64,000 bases of DNA from Pseudomonas sp. v388 (GCF_003935425.1 NZ_RHQN01000004.1:1-64000); one strand, 5' to 3'. Shown: positions 25,728 through 35,671, numbered from the stretch's first letter. Translations and numbers: made by a program. Notes: generated by a model from the sequence alone, not told the origin.

Positions 25728-27656
25728 ATGACCCCACGCAACTGGGACATTCACACCCGCACCCAGATCATCAGCCTGGGCCCTGCCCTGTTGCTGACGG
25801 TATTGCTGATCGGCTTTTTCACGTTCGTGCGCATTCAGGATCTGCGCCAGGAGCTCAACCACACAGGGCAACTGATCGCCAACCAGCTGGCCCCGGCCTC
25901 CGAGCCTGGCGTGGTGCTGGGCGACATGGATGCGCTCACCGGCCTGATGCGCGCCACCCTGTCGATGCCCAACGTGCGTTACGTAGAAATCCAGGACAGC
26001 GCCAACAACGTGCTGGTGTATATCGAGCAGCCGGCCCAGAACGAGCATCAGTCGCGCCAGATGGAAATTTTCCAGGCGCCGATTCACGCGCCGCATGCGG
26101 GCATGTTGCGCAGCGCCGCCAGCAGCCGCAGCCCCGAACCGGTGCCGGCCCCCGAGCACTACATGGGTCGGGTGCTGGTGGGCATGTCCAGCGAGGCGTT
26201 CAGCCGTCGCCAGCAGGAAATCCTGCTCAAGGCCGGCATTCTTGCGCTGTGCGCCCTGGCCTTCACGTTCGTGTTCGCCCGGCGCCTGGCCATGCGACTG
26301 GCGCAGCCGATCAGCGACATGGGCGAAACCCTCAAGGCCATGCAACAGGGTGACTACTCCACGCCGCTGCCGGTCAGTGACGATGCCGAACTGGGTGCGC
26401 TTGCGCGGCACATCAACAACCTGGCCGCCAATCTCGACAAGGCCAGCCTGGAACAACAACGTTCCATGGCGCAGCTGATCCAGACCCGCGAAGAAGCCGA
26501 ACAGGCCAACCGTGCCAAATCCGATTTCCTGGCGATGATGAGCCATGAACTGCGCACCCCCATGAATGGCGTACTGGGCATGCTGCAGCTGATGGAAACC
26601 ACTCGCATGACCGACGAACAGGCCGAATACGCGGCACTGGCCACCGAGTCGACCGAGCATTTGTTGCGGGTCATCAACGACATCCTCGATTTCTCCCGCA
26701 TCGAACGCGACGCCCTGCAAATGGAAGGCATCGAATTCAACCTGGCGGAACTGGTCACCGCCTCGGTCCATGCATTCAACCCCAGCGCGGCACAACGCGG
26801 GTTGCAGTTGAACCTGTGGATCGATCCGGGCCTTGAAAACATGAGCGTGCTGGGTGACCCGACCCGCATCCGCCAGATCCTGGTCAATCTGATCGGCAAC
26901 GCCTTGAAGTTCACCGAGGCCGGCAGTGTGCGCGTGGCCCTGAGCTGGGTCATGGACGGACCGGATGTCCTGCGTTTCACCTGCACCGTGCGCGACACGG
27001 GGATCGGGATCCAGGCCGACCGACTGGAGTCGATGTTCGACGCTTTCAAGCAGGCCGACAGCTCCATCTCCCGTCGATACGGCGGGACCGGACTGGGCCT
27101 GCCCATCGCCCGCACCCTGGCCGAACGGATGGGCGGCAGCCTGCAGGCGCAGAGCGAGGAACACGCCGGCTCGACCTTCACTCTGCAAGTGCCGCTGGCC
27201 GTGTCCCCGGCATCCCGGGTCGATGCCCACCGTCCCAAGCTCGACGTACTGCAGGAGGACGGGCCGTTCACCGTGCTGCTGGTGGAAGACAACTCGGTCA
27301 ACCGCACCGTGGTCCAGGCCATGCTGCACAGCCTGGGTTGCCGGGTGGAGGTGGCGGTCAACGGCGAACAGGCCGTCGACATGGCCCGCGACGGCCATCA
27401 CGCGTTGATTCTGATGGATTGCCGACTGCCGGTCATGGACGGTTATCAAGCCACCCGTCAGATCAGGCAGATTCCCGGCCTGGAAACCCTGCCGATCATC
27501 GCCCTTACCGCTAATGTCTTGCAGGGCGACCGCGACGCCTGTTTACAGGCGGGCATGGACGACTACCTGGCAAAGCCGTTCAAACACGCTGATTTGCAGC
27601 AGGTTTTACAGCGCTGGTTAGCCTTTCGGACACCTGCGACTGGCGATAAATGCTAA
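25728..27656 (+). CDS. Hybrid sensor histidine kinase/response regulator (PA1611-like)
   Basis: 642 residues: TM1 about 14-34, a periplasmic domain to about residue 165, TM2 about 165-185, HAMP, HisKA with FLAMMSHELRTPMNGVLG (His near 273), HATPase with NLIGNALKFT, DTGIGIQ and GGTGLGLPIA, and a receiver domain from about 515 with VEDNSVNRT, phosphoacceptor Asp in ILMDCRLPVMDG (about 564) and DDYLAKPF. There is no HPt domain, so phosphate must pass to a separate HPt protein. Position next to fabA-fabB matches P. aeruginosa PA1611, which signals through HptB and contacts RetS; orthology is inferred from synteny and architecture. Confidence 0.93.
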   Translation: MTPRNWDIHTRTQIISLGPALLLTVLLIGFFTFVRIQDLRQELNHTGQLIANQLAPASEPGVVLGDMDALTGLMRATLSMPNVRYVEIQDSANNVLVYIEQPAQNEHQSRQMEIFQAPIHAPHAGMLRSAASSRSPEPVPAPEHYMGRVLVGMSSEAFSRRQQEILLKAGILALCALAFTFVFARRLAMRLAQPISDMGETLKAMQQGDYSTPLPVSDDAELGALARHINNLAANLDKASLEQQRSMAQLIQTREEAEQANRAKSDFLAMMSHELRTPMNGVLGMLQLMETTRMTDEQAEYAALATESTEHLLRVINDILDFSRIERDALQMEGIEFNLAELVTASVHAFNPSAAQRGLQLNLWIDPGLENMSVLGDPTRIRQILVNLIGNALKFTEAGSVRVALSWVMDGPDVLRFTCTVRDTGIGIQADRLESMFDAFKQADSSISRRYGGTGLGLPIARTLAERMGGSLQAQSEEHAGSTFTLQVPLAVSPASRVDAHRPKLDVLQEDGPFTVLLVEDNSVNRTVVQAMLHSLGCRVEVAVNGEQAVDMARDGHHALILMDCRLPVMDGYQATRQIRQIPGLETLPIIALTANVLQGDRDACLQAGMDDYLAKPFKHADLQQVLQRWLAFRTPATGDKC

Positions 27657-27713
27657 ATTGCGGCAGTCTTTACCCACGAATCAGCCAGCGCGGCCGTTCG
27701 AATGCAGGATTTC

Positions 27714-27731
27714 AGTGCACAGGTGTGCATT
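27714..27731. promoter_or_regulatory. Palindrome upstream of fabA, possible DesT/FabR-type operator
   Basis: TGCACA-GG-TGTGCA (27716-27729) is a perfect 6-bp inverted repeat within AGTGCACAGGTGTGCATT, about 150 nt before fabA. It resembles the AGTGnACA-N2-TGTnnACT shape of operators of TetR regulators (FabR, DesT) that tune unsaturated fatty acid synthesis; the consensus is from memory. Confidence 0.45.
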
Positions 27732-27876
27732 CATTTTCCTCCGCGCTGTGACTTTCATTACAACGCAACAGTCTATGAGTAGGCTGCCAGGCATGTACTG
27801 GCGAATTAGTCCGCCAGGACTGGCGTTTGGGCCAGTGGCGCCCCAACCTGCCGCACAAGATCATTGAGGAGCTCGC

Positions 27877-28392
27877 ATGACCAAACAACACGCCTTTACC
27901 CGGGAAGACCTGCTGCGCTGCAGTCGTGGCGAGCTGTTCGGCCCAGGTAACGCGCAACTGCCCGCCCCCAACATGCTGATGGTCGACCGCATTACCTACA
28001 TCAGCGAAGAAGGCGGCAAGTACGGCAAGGGTGAATTGGTCGCCGAACTGGATATCAACCCGGACCTGTGGTTCTTCGCCTGTCACTTCGAAGGTGACCC
28101 GGTGATGCCTGGCTGTCTGGGCCTGGATGCCATGTGGCAACTGGTGGGTTTCTACCTGGGCTGGCAGGGCAATCCCGGCCGCGGCCGCGCCCTGGGTTCA
28201 GGTGAAGTGAAATTCTTTGGCCAGGTCCTGCCGACCGCCAAGAAAGTCACCTATAACATTCAAATCAAGCGCACCATGCGCGGCAAACTGGTCCTGGCAA
28301 TCGCCGAAGGCACCGTGAGCGTCGATGGTCGCGAAATCTACAGCGCCGAAGGATTGCGTGTCGGCCTGTTCACTTCCACTGAAAATTTCTAA
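27877..28392 (+). CDS. fabA: 3-hydroxydecanoyl-ACP dehydratase/isomerase FabA
   Basis: 171 residues, exactly the family size. Catalytic His is in [20 protein letters not shown], which also carries the catalytic Asp (E. coli His70/Asp84). FabA dehydrates 3-hydroxyacyl-ACP and isomerises trans-2- to cis-3-decenoyl-ACP, the branch point to unsaturated fatty acids. GAGGAG lies just before the ATG. It is followed 10 nt later by fabB, the partner that elongates the cis-3 product. Confidence 0.98.
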   Translation: MTKQHAFTREDLLRCSRGELFGPGNAQLPAPNMLMVDRITYISEEGGKYGKGELVAELDINPDLWFFACHFEGDPVMPGCLGLDAMWQLVGFYLGWQGNPGRGRALGSGEVKFFGQVLPTAKKVTYNIQIKRTMRGKLVLAIAEGTVSVDGREIYSAEGLRVGLFTSTENF

Positions 28393-28402
28393 GGGTACTC
28401 GC

Positions 28403-29623
28403 ATGCGCCGCGTCGTTATCACTGGTCTGGGTATTGTTTCCTGCTTGGGCAATGACAAAGACACCGTCACCGCCAACCTGCGTGCTAACCGCCCTGGCAT
28501 CCGCTTCAACCCGGAATATGCCGAAATGGGTCTGCGTAGCCAGGTTTCCGGCTCCATCGACCTCAACCTCGAAGAACTGATCGACCGCAAGATTTTCCGC
28601 TTCGTCGGCCATGCGGCAGCTTATGCCTACCTGGCCATGAAGGACGCGATCGCCGATTCCGGCCTGACCGACGAGCAGGTTTCCAACGTGCGCACCGGCC
28701 TGATCGCCGGCAGCGGCGGCGCTTCGACCCTGAACCAGATGGAAGCGCTGGATACCCTGCGCGAGAAAGGCGTCAAGCGTGTCGGCCCGTACCGTGTCAC
28801 CCGCACCATGGGCAGCACCGTTTCGGCTTGCCTGGCGACGCCGTTCAAGATCAAGGGCGTGAACTACTCCATCTCTTCGGCCTGCGCCACCAGCGCCCAC
28901 TGCATCGGCAACGCCGTCGAGCAGATCCAGCTGGGCAAGCAGGACATCGTCTTCGCCGGCGGTGGTGAAGAAGAACACTGGAGCCAGTCGTTCCTGTTCG
29001 ACGCCATGGGCGCCCTGTCGACCCAGTACAACGAAACGCCGGAGAAGGCTTCCCGCGCCTACGACGCCAAGCGTGACGGTTTCGTCATTGCCGGCGGTGG
29101 CGGCATGGTCGTGGTCGAAGAGCTGGAACACGCTCTGGCCCGTGGCGCCAAGATCTACGCCGAAATCGTTGGCTACGGTGCCACCTCCGACGGTTACGAC
29201 ATGGTCGCGCCAAGCGGCGAAGGTGCCATCCGCTGCATGCAGATGGCGCTGTCCACCGTTGAAGGCCCGATCGACTACCTCAACACCCACGGCACCTCGA
29301 CTCCGGTCGGCGATGCCAAGGAAATGGAAGGTGTGCGCGCTGTGTTCGGCGACAACGCACCGGCCATCAGCTCCACCAAGAGCCTGTCGGGTCACTCCCT
29401 GGGCGCCGCCGGCGTTCACGAAGCGATCTACTGCTTGCTGATGATGGAAAACAATTTCATCGCCGGCTCCGCCAACATCGACGAACTGGACCCGGTTGTC
29501 GCCGACATGCCGATCCAGCTCAAGACCATTGAAGACGCCAAGATCGATCAGGTCATGAGCAACAGTTTCGGTTTTGGCGGTACCAACGCAACGCTGGTGC
29601 TCAAGCGCTGGCAGGGCCAGTAA
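28403..29623 (+). CDS. fabB: 3-oxoacyl-ACP synthase I FabB
   Basis: 406 residues. Catalytic triad is visible: Cys in [13 protein letters not shown] (about 163), His in [11 protein letters not shown] (about 298) and His in [12 protein letters not shown] (about 333). FabB condenses malonyl-ACP with cis-3-decenoyl-ACP and other acyl-ACPs. The start at 28403 gives the typical [14 protein letters not shown]-terminus; the frame extends upstream into fabA but without reason to start there. Operon fabA-fabB, closed by a strong terminator. Confidence 0.98.
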   Translation: MRRVVITGLGIVSCLGNDKDTVTANLRANRPGIRFNPEYAEMGLRSQVSGSIDLNLEELIDRKIFRFVGHAAAYAYLAMKDAIADSGLTDEQVSNVRTGLIAGSGGASTLNQMEALDTLREKGVKRVGPYRVTRTMGSTVSACLATPFKIKGVNYSISSACATSAHCIGNAVEQIQLGKQDIVFAGGGEEEHWSQSFLFDAMGALSTQYNETPEKASRAYDAKRDGFVIAGGGGMVVVEELEHALARGAKIYAEIVGYGATSDGYDMVAPSGEGAIRCMQMALSTVEGPIDYLNTHGTSTPVGDAKEMEGVRAVFGDNAPAISSTKSLSGHSLGAAGVHEAIYCLLMMENNFIAGSANIDELDPVVADMPIQLKTIEDAKIDQVMSNSFGFGGTNATLVLKRWQGQ

Positions 29624-29644
29624 TTCGCATCTGCTGTACTGAGA

Positions 29645-29669
29645 AGGCGCCTTTCGAGGCGCCTTTTTT
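29645..29669 (+). terminator. Terminator of fabA-fabB
   Basis: AAGGCGCC, loop TTTC, GAGGCGCC and then TTTTTT begin 22 nt after the fabB stop: a classical intrinsic terminator. Confidence 0.93.
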
Positions 29670-29718
29670 ATGGAATACGCCGAGCTGTTTTGTAGGCGCA
29701 TATCTGGAGACCCATGTG

Positions 29719-30570
29719 ATGCTCACGATAAAACCCCGCGCCGAGGATGTGGAAGGCCAGCCCATCCTGCGCCCGTTGCCTTCTGCTCGCTGTCGCAGTG
29801 TCGGGCCTTTCGTGTTTTTCGATCACATGCTGGAGAACCCTTACCCGCCAGGCAGCGGAATGAACATTCGCCAGCATCCGCATATCGGACTGTCGACCCT
29901 CACGTACTTGTTCGAAGGCCAGCTCCACCACAAGGACAGCCTGGGCAGCGACCAGCTGGTGCGCCCCGGCGAGGTCAGCTGGATGACCGCCGGGCGAGCC
30001 ATCGCCCATGTCGAACGTACGCCGACGCCTCTGCTGGCCGGTGGCTCGCGGCTGCACGGCCTGCAAGTCTGGCTGGCCTCGCCCGTGGAGCACGAGCAAG
30101 GCGACGGACATTACAGCCATCACCCCGCAGAGACCCTTCCCGTCCGGGATTCCATGGGCATTGCCATGCGCATGATCGCCGGCAGCGGCTTCGACCTGAC
30201 TTCACCGGTTCCGGTGCTGTCAGCGACGCTGTACGCCGAGCTGCACATGGAGACGGCCACGACGCTGCTGATCCCGACCGAGCATCAGGAACGCGCGCTG
30301 TACGTGATCGACGGCGATGTGTCGCTGGATGGAGAGCCGGTCGAAGTGCAGACCCTGGTGATTCTGGAGCCTGGCCAGGCGGTGAACCTGTGCGCTGAAA
30401 GCGAATGCCATGCCGTACTGATCGGTGGCGCCCCGCTGGATGGCCCGCGAAGGATGAACTGGAATTTTGTGGCCAGTGACCAAGCGCTGATCACCGCGGC
30501 CCGTGAGCGCTGGGCCGCAGGCGACTGGCCAACGGTGCCCGGAGAGACGGGACGAATCGAACTCCCCTGA
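29719..30570 (+). CDS. Pirin family protein
   Basis: 283 residues with a double cupin: metal-binding His residues in the N-terminal cupin (RQHPHIGLSTLTYLFEGQLHHKDSLG) and the RAIAHVER and LHGLQVWLA segments typical of pirins; the C-terminal cupin contains LYVIDGDVSLDG. Pirins of bacteria can have quercetin 2,3-dioxygenase activity or bind metabolic enzymes; no specific role can be named. The ATG 29719 is chosen, with TGGAGA 8 nt upstream; GTG 29716 is possible. Stands alone after the fabB terminator. Confidence 0.9.
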   Translation: MLTIKPRAEDVEGQPILRPLPSARCRSVGPFVFFDHMLENPYPPGSGMNIRQHPHIGLSTLTYLFEGQLHHKDSLGSDQLVRPGEVSWMTAGRAIAHVERTPTPLLAGGSRLHGLQVWLASPVEHEQGDGHYSHHPAETLPVRDSMGIAMRMIAGSGFDLTSPVPVLSATLYAELHMETATTLLIPTEHQERALYVIDGDVSLDGEPVEVQTLVILEPGQAVNLCAESECHAVLIGGAPLDGPRRMNWNFVASDQALITAARERWAAGDWPTVPGETGRIELP

Positions 30571-30581
30571 GCGCGGATATT

Positions 30582-30672
30582 TGTAGGAGCGGCTTTAGCC
30601 GCGAAGGCTTCATCAGGTGCGAAACAAATGCTTGGCCTGTACCGGCCTCTTCGCGGCTGAAGCCGCTCCTAC
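30582..30672. repeat. REPIN, GCGGCTTTAGCCGC type
   Basis: TGTAGGAGCGGCTTTAGCC begins the left REP (30582-30608), and the right REP (30644-30672) is its inverted partner with CTTCGCGGCTGAAGCCGCTC. It lies between the convergent pirin and dienelactone hydrolase genes and may also act as an RNA 3'-end hairpin. Confidence 0.9.
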
Positions 30673-30693
30673 GCTGCCGCCGGTGCTACCGAG

Positions 30694-31419
30694 TTACGCG
30701 AACACTTCGTCCAGCAGGTCATGCATCGACTTGAATGCGCGTCTGGCGACCTTGGCGTCGTACATCATCATGCCCGGCACATTGGCGTGCGGGTCGGTGA
30801 ACGAGTGGAACGCACCGCCGTAGCTGTGCAGCTGCCAGTCCACGCCTGCGGCATTCATTTCGTCTTCGAAGGCCGGAAGCTGTTCCTTGGGCACCAACGG
30901 GTCTGACGCGCCGTGCAGGACCAGTACCGCGCCCTTGATGTTGTTGGCATCGGCAGGGTTGGGAGTATCCAGCGTGCCGTGGAACGAGATGGCCGCTTTC
31001 AGCTCGGCGCCGGTGCGCGCCAGTTCCAGCGCGCAGCAGCCACCGAAACAGAAACCGAAGGTGGCGATGCGACTGGCATCCAGGGAAACACCCGCCTGAC
31101 TCAACAGCTGGTCCAGGCCGGCCTGCATGCGCTTGCGCAGCAACGCCCGGTCGTTCTTGAGCGGCGTCATCGCGGCGCCCGCTTCATCGTTGTTGCCCGG
31201 GCGCAAGGTCTGACCGTACAAGTCGGCCAACAGCACCACATAGCCTTGCTCGGCCACGGCCCTGGCGATGGTTTCCGCGCCCTGACTGACGCCCATCCAG
31301 TTGGGCGCCATCAACAGGCCGGGCTGTGGCGTGGCTGCATCGGCGTCGTAGACCAGACGGCTTTCATAAGGCTGACCATCGATCTGGTAAACCACGGAAC
31401 GGACAGTAATCGTGCTCAT
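30694..31419 (-). CDS. Dienelactone hydrolase family protein
   Basis: 241 residues with the dienelactone hydrolase pattern: nucleophile Cys in FGFCFGGCCALELA, Asp in HGASDPLVP and His in YGGAFHSFTDP. The family hydrolyses dienelactones or other esters; substrate unknown here. AGGAG 6 nt before ATG 31419 supports the start over an upstream ATG (31461). Lies downstream of htpG across the htpG terminator, as in P. aeruginosa. Cytoplasmic. Confidence 0.92.
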   Translation of the reverse strand: MSTITVRSVVYQIDGQPYESRLVYDADAATPQPGLLMAPNWMGVSQGAETIARAVAEQGYVVLLADLYGQTLRPGNNDEAGAAMTPLKNDRALLRKRMQAGLDQLLSQAGVSLDASRIATFGFCFGGCCALELARTGAELKAAISFHGTLDTPNPADANNIKGAVLVLHGASDPLVPKEQLPAFEDEMNAAGVDWQLHSYGGAFHSFTDPHANVPGMMMYDAKVARRAFKSMHDLLDEVFA

Positions 31420-31466
31420 TGCTGACTCCTGATGTTGGGAAGAGGGAAAGACGAATCTCAAAACGA

Positions 31467-31490
31467 GAAAACCCGCCGAAGCGGGTTTTC
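31467..31490 (-). terminator. Terminator of htpG
   Basis: GAAAACCCGC, CGAA loop, GCGGGTTTTC: a perfect 10-bp stem starting 14 nt after the htpG stop, with T-rich sequence on the minus strand. Confidence 0.88.
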
Positions 31491-31503
31491 TGTCAAACCG
31501 TCA

Positions 31504-33408
31504 TCAAACCGACAGTTCCACCAACAGCTTGTTCAGACGACGGACATAAGCGGCCGGGTCCTTGAGGCTGTCGCCGGCGGCCAGTGCCGCCTGATCGAAC
31601 AGGATATGCGACAGATCGCCGAAGCGCTCTTCACTCTGCTCCGCATCGAGCTTGCCGATCAGCGGGTGAGCCGGGTTGAACTCGAAGATCGGCTTGGAAT
31701 CGGGAACCTTCTGGCCGCTGGCTTCGAGAATCTGGCGCATCTGCAGACCCAGGTCCTGCTCGCCGATCGCCAGAATCGCTGGAGAGTCGGTCAGGCGGTG
31801 GGAGACCCGCACTTCACTGACGGACTCACCCAGAGCGGTCTTGAGGCGCTCGATCAAGCCCTCCTTGTCCTTGGCGATCTCTTCCTGGGCCTTCTTGTCC
31901 TCTTCGGAATCCAGCTTGCCCAGGTCCAGGTCGCCGCGAGCGACGTCGACAAAACCCTTGCCATCGAAATCGCTGAGGTAGCTCATCAGCCACTCGTCGA
32001 TGCGATCGGTGAGCAGCAGCACTTCGATGCCTTTCTTGCGGAAGACTTCCAGGTGCGGGCTGTTCTTGACCTGCGCGTAGGATTCGCCGGTCAGGTAGTA
32101 GATCTTGTCCTGACCTTCTTTGGCGCGCGCCAGATAATCGGCCAGCGAAACGCTCTGCTCGCCGGTTTCATCGGAGGTGGAGGCAAAGCGCAGCAGACCT
32201 GCGATCTTTTCCTTGTTGGCGAAATCTTCCGCCGGGCCTTCCTTGAGCACCTGGCCGAAGTTCTTCCAGAAGCCCTTGTATTGCTCGGGTTCGTTCTTGG
32301 CCAGTTTTTCCAGCATGTCCAGCACGCGCTTGGTCAGTGCCGACTTCATCGAGTCGATGATCGGGTCTTTCTGCAGGATTTCGCGGGACACGTTCAGCGA
32401 CAGGTCGTTGGAGTCGACCACGCCCTTGATGAAGCGCATGTACAGCGGCAGGAACGACTCGGCCTGATCCATGACGAACACGCGCTGCACGTACAGCTTC
32501 AGGCCGCGCGGCGCTTCGCGCTGGTACAGATCGAACGGCGCACGGGCCGGCACGTACAGCAACGAGGTGTATTCCAGCTTGCCTTCGACCTTGTTGTGGC
32601 TCCAGCTCAGCGGGTTCTCGAAGTCATGGGCGACGTGCTTGTAGAACTCCTGATATTCCTCGTCCTTGACGTCGGAACGGGAACGGGTCCACAGCGCGCT
32701 GGCGCGGTTGACGGTTTCCCATTCCAGCGCCGGCGCTTCTTCGCCTTCGACGGCGGCCTGTTCTTTGGGCAGCTCGATCGGCAGGGCGATGTGGTCGGAA
32801 TACTTCTTGATGATGTTGCGCAGGCGGTAACCGTCGGCGAACTCCTCCTCGCCGTCTTTCAGGTGCAGGACGATACGCGTGCCGCGCTCGGCCTTTTCCA
32901 GGGTGGCGACTTCGAATTCGCCCTCGCCCAGAGAGGTCCAGTGCACGCCTTCGCTGGCCGCCAGGCCCGCACGGCGGCTGAAGACTTCAACCTGTTTGGC
33001 CACGATGAACGCCGAGTAGAAACCGACGCCGAACTGACCGATCAGGTGCGAGTCCTTCTTCTGGTCGCCGGACAGGTTCTTCATGAAGTCGGCAGTGCCG
33101 GATTTGGCGATGGTACCCAGATGGGTGACCACATCGTCACGGCTCATGCCGATGCCGTTGTCTTCGAGAGTGACGGTCTTGGCGTTCTTGTCGAAACTGA
33201 CACGGATCTTCAGTTCGGCGCCGCCTTCCAGCAACTCCGGCCTGGACAACGCTTCGAAGCGCAGTTTGTCGACCGCGTCGGACGCGTTCGAGATCAATTC
33301 ACGAAGGAAAATTTCCTTGTTGGAATACAGCGAATGGATCATGAGGTGCAGCAGCTGCTTTACCTCGGTCTGGAAGCCCAGGGTTTCCTTTTGAGTTTCC
33401 ACACTCAT
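31504..33408 (-). CDS. htpG: Molecular chaperone HtpG (Hsp90)
   Basis: 634 residues, the Pseudomonas size. The N-terminal GHKL ATPase domain shows [28 protein letters not shown] and [11 protein letters not shown]; middle and C-terminal dimerisation domains follow. HtpG is the cytosolic Hsp90 chaperone. The ATG at 33408 gives the conserved [20 protein letters not shown] start; an ATG two codons earlier (33414), close behind GGAG, is also possible. A sigma-32 promoter lies about 80-105 nt upstream, in accord with heat-shock control. Confidence 0.98.
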   Translation of the reverse strand: MSVETQKETLGFQTEVKQLLHLMIHSLYSNKEIFLRELISNASDAVDKLRFEALSRPELLEGGAELKIRVSFDKNAKTVTLEDNGIGMSRDDVVTHLGTIAKSGTADFMKNLSGDQKKDSHLIGQFGVGFYSAFIVAKQVEVFSRRAGLAASEGVHWTSLGEGEFEVATLEKAERGTRIVLHLKDGEEEFADGYRLRNIIKKYSDHIALPIELPKEQAAVEGEEAPALEWETVNRASALWTRSRSDVKDEEYQEFYKHVAHDFENPLSWSHNKVEGKLEYTSLLYVPARAPFDLYQREAPRGLKLYVQRVFVMDQAESFLPLYMRFIKGVVDSNDLSLNVSREILQKDPIIDSMKSALTKRVLDMLEKLAKNEPEQYKGFWKNFGQVLKEGPAEDFANKEKIAGLLRFASTSDETGEQSVSLADYLARAKEGQDKIYYLTGESYAQVKNSPHLEVFRKKGIEVLLLTDRIDEWLMSYLSDFDGKGFVDVARGDLDLGKLDSEEDKKAQEEIAKDKEGLIERLKTALGESVSEVRVSHRLTDSPAILAIGEQDLGLQMRQILEASGQKVPDSKPIFEFNPAHPLIGKLDAEQSEERFGDLSHILFDQAALAAGDSLKDPAAYVRRLNKLLVELSV

Positions 33409-33484
33409 GGTCATCAAACTCCGATCTGGATGGCATAAGCCGCCATGGCAAGGCATGCGCCTCAATGGCGGCGGGTAGTCATCA

Positions 33485-33512
33485 AGTTGGGGGCTGGGTA
33501 CAGGATTTCAAG
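33485..33512 (-). promoter_or_regulatory. Sigma-32 heat-shock promoter of htpG
   Basis: On the minus strand CTTGAAA (33512-33506), a 13-nt spacer and CCCCAACT (33492-33485) match the RpoH consensus CTTGAAA-N11-16-CCCCATNT closely. It leaves a leader of about 70 nt before htpG. Confidence 0.8.
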
Positions 33513-33686
33513 AGGGCCGTTGCGATTGACGATCCCGACTCGGCGTGTCACGCCACATCCGGAATAAAAGACAAGTGTTGCACACAGGTATCAGACCATT
33601 GCGTTCAAGCCGCGCCTTGAACTGCGCTGTTTTAGATTCGGCGCCTGCGGCAAGCAACCGGCAAAGGATTATCTCGGGATGGTCTG

Positions 33687-33714
33687 GAACTTAACTTGTG
33701 ACCCAAGGCTCTTA
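33687..33714 (+). promoter_or_regulatory. AlgU (sigma-22/RpoE-type) promoter of lipoprotein gene
   Basis: GAACTT (33687-33692), a 17-nt spacer and TCTTA (33710-33714) match the AlgU consensus GAACTT-N16-17-TCTGA. The start point would fall near 33720, with AAGGAG at 33734-33739 before the ATG at 33749. Confidence 0.75.
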
Positions 33715-33748
33715 GCCTCGTAGCGACTTTAATAAGGAGAAGTACCCC

Positions 33749-34018
33749 ATGCGTAAATCTTTAGCCTATGCCTTGATGCTTTCTGCCACCCTGGGCCTTG
33801 CCGCCTGTGACAAGAAGTCCGAAGACACCCAGCAAGACGCCAACAAAGCGGCTCAACAGTCCCAAGAGTCGATGGAGAAGGCTCAGGAAAAAGTGAACGA
33901 CGCGGCCAAGGAAAGCCAGGAAGCGGCCCAGAAAAACGCAGAAGCTGCGCAACAGCGCGCCACCGAAAGCAACAACCAGGCTCCTGCTCCGGCGCCGGAA
34001 GCCACACCAAGCAAGTAA
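33749..34018 (+). CDS. Small envelope-stress lipoprotein
   Basis: 89 residues. A signal peptide ends in the lipobox LAAC at Cys20, so the mature protein is lipid-anchored. The rest is highly polar and alpha-helical, with heptad-like Ala/Gln/Glu/Lys repeats (AAQQSQESMEKAQEKVNDAA), probably a coiled coil, and a Pro/Ala tail. No enzymatic motif is seen. The AlgU-type promoter directly upstream suggests induction by cell-envelope stress. It stands alone between htpG and brnQ, with its own terminator. Confidence 0.88.
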   Translation: MRKSLAYALMLSATLGLAACDKKSEDTQQDANKAAQQSQESMEKAQEKVNDAAKESQEAAQKNAEAAQQRATESNNQAPAPAPEATPSK

Positions 34019-34042
34019 TAGTTCGCCGGTTAGCAGACACAT

Positions 34043-34072
34043 AATAAAGCCCGCTCTTGAGCGGGCTTTATT
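34043..34072. terminator. Bidirectional terminator, lipoprotein gene / brnQ
   Basis: AATAAAGCCCGCTC and GAGCGGGCTTTATT form a perfect 14-bp stem with a TT loop between convergent genes; T-rich ends on both strands allow termination in both directions. Confidence 0.93.
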
Positions 34073-34134
34073 AGTTTCAGCGACCGGTATTTAACTGCCA
34101 CTAAACGGTGTTATGACCGGTTTACACTTCGAAG

Positions 34135-35448
34135 TTATGCCAGCGCTTCTTTGCGTTCGCCCATGATCCGGTCGACCGCCACGGCAACCACCAGGGTCGC
34201 CACAGCCGGCACCAGCCACGCCAGTCCCTGCTCACTCAACGGCATGTCAACCAGCAGCGCCGGCAGTTGCTCGCCCAGGCCTGCGCCCTTGAGCGCATCG
34301 ATCAGACCGAAAATCAGCGCCACCAGCATGACCGGCGCAACCACCCTGCCCTGGCTGTTCCACAACTCTTTGCAGAAGCTCAGACCGACCAGCACGATGC
34401 ACGGCGGGTAGATGGCGGTCAGGACCGGGATCGAGAACGCAATCAGCTTGGTCAGGCCCAGGTTGGAGACCAGTAGCGAGAACACCGCAAGGAGGATCAC
34501 CAGGGTCTTGTAGGACAGCGGCACCACGCGGCTGAAATACTCGGCGCAGGCACAGGTCAGGCCGACGGCCGTGACCAGACAGGCCAGGGAAATCAGCACT
34601 GCCAGGAAACCACTGCCCATCGAACCGAAGGTGTGCTGCACGTAGGCGTGCAGGACGGCGGCGCCGTTCTGTGCACCGGCGGCCACGGCGTGGCTGTCCG
34701 AACCCAGGCGGAACAGGCTGATGTAGACCAGCGCCAGACCGACACCGGCAATCAGCCCGGCAATGATCGCGTACCGGGTGATCAGTTTCGGTGATTCAAC
34801 GCCCCGTGAGCGGATGGCATTGACGATGACGATCCCGAACACCAGCGCGCCCAGGGTATCCATGGTCAGGTAGCCGTTGATGAAGCCTTGGGAAAACGGC
34901 GCTGCGACATAAGCGGGCTGAGCCGGACCCACATCACCCACCGGCAGCGCGAAGGCCGCGATGCCCAGGATTGCCAGGGCGATGATCTTGAGCGGCGCGA
35001 GGAAGCGGCCAACGGTGTCCAACAGACGACCGGGATACAGCGACACCCAGAACACCACCAGAAAGTAGACCAGGCTGTACAGGAACAGCGCCATCGGGCT
35101 TTCCCCGGTCAGCGGCGCCAGGCCCACTTCAAAGGACACCGTCGCGGTGCGTGGGGTGGCGAACAGCGGGCCGACCGCCAGGTAGCAGACGGCAGCCAGG
35201 ATGCCGCCGGCCAGCTTGCCGATCGGGCTGCTCAGGCTGTCCATCGCCCCACCGACCTTGGCCAGCGCGATGACCGTGATGACCGGCAGGCCGACCGCGG
35301 TAACCAGGAAGCCCAGTGCGGCAATCCAGACATTGGGACCGGCCTCAAGACCGACCATGGGCGGGAAAATGATGTTACCGGCCCCGACGAACAGGGCAAA
35401 CGTCATGAAACCAAGCGCCAGGATGTCCTGGCCTTTCAACACTTTCAT
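34135..35448 (-). CDS. brnQ: Branched-chain amino acid:cation symporter BrnQ/BraB
   Basis: 437 residues with about 12 transmembrane helices. LIVCS family features are present: [25 protein letters not shown] at the N-terminus, [18 protein letters not shown], and TCACAEYFS. It imports leucine, isoleucine and valine with Na+ or H+ through the inner membrane. In P. aeruginosa the homologue at this place is BraB. The start ATG 35448 begins [10 protein letters not shown]. The upstream 399 nt hold a REPIN and the sucD terminator; I saw no leucine-rich leader peptide. Confidence 0.95.
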   Translation of the reverse strand: MKVLKGQDILALGFMTFALFVGAGNIIFPPMVGLEAGPNVWIAALGFLVTAVGLPVITVIALAKVGGAMDSLSSPIGKLAGGILAAVCYLAVGPLFATPRTATVSFEVGLAPLTGESPMALFLYSLVYFLVVFWVSLYPGRLLDTVGRFLAPLKIIALAILGIAAFALPVGDVGPAQPAYVAAPFSQGFINGYLTMDTLGALVFGIVIVNAIRSRGVESPKLITRYAIIAGLIAGVGLALVYISLFRLGSDSHAVAAGAQNGAAVLHAYVQHTFGSMGSGFLAVLISLACLVTAVGLTCACAEYFSRVVPLSYKTLVILLAVFSLLVSNLGLTKLIAFSIPVLTAIYPPCIVLVGLSFCKELWNSQGRVVAPVMLVALIFGLIDALKGAGLGEQLPALLVDMPLSEQGLAWLVPAVATLVVAVAVDRIMGERKEALA

Positions 35449-35671
35449 CTAGGAAAACCACTGCCAAATCAGAATTTAAAGAAGGGAGGTGTTCCCGCGA
35501 GTTAGGGAAAAATGCGCCTGCCTTCATAGGGCCGGCAGCAGCGCTACGAAACCTTGTGGGCCTCGGACCGCGCCAAAGGGTCGCTAGCCTACCCAAAACC
35601 AGGGAAAAACGCACTAGCAAGGGGCGACGGCGCGACGACGCGCACCTGAAACATGCATGAAGGAGCAGACC

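Noticed and set aside
22926-30672. CRISPR array from repeated hairpins
   Set aside because: The repeats are isolated inverted pairs of Pseudomonas REPIN type, without regular spacers or cas genes.
31432-33438. Long open frame antisense to htpG (668 codons)
   Set aside because: Shadow of a highly conserved gene in GC-rich DNA; no ribosome site or family pattern. The same applies to long antisense frames at 37746-39635, 44890-46542, 25704-27449 and 56692-58320.
33542-33554. Palindrome GGCGTG-T-CACGCC upstream of htpG as an operator
   Set aside because: Short and GC-rich, of a kind expected by chance; lies upstream of a complete sigma-32 promoter and no regulator is suggested.
35449-35671. Leucine-rich leader peptide/attenuator for brnQ
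   Set aside because: No short ORF with Leu, Ile or Val runs and no attenuator hairpin pair found in the upstream region.
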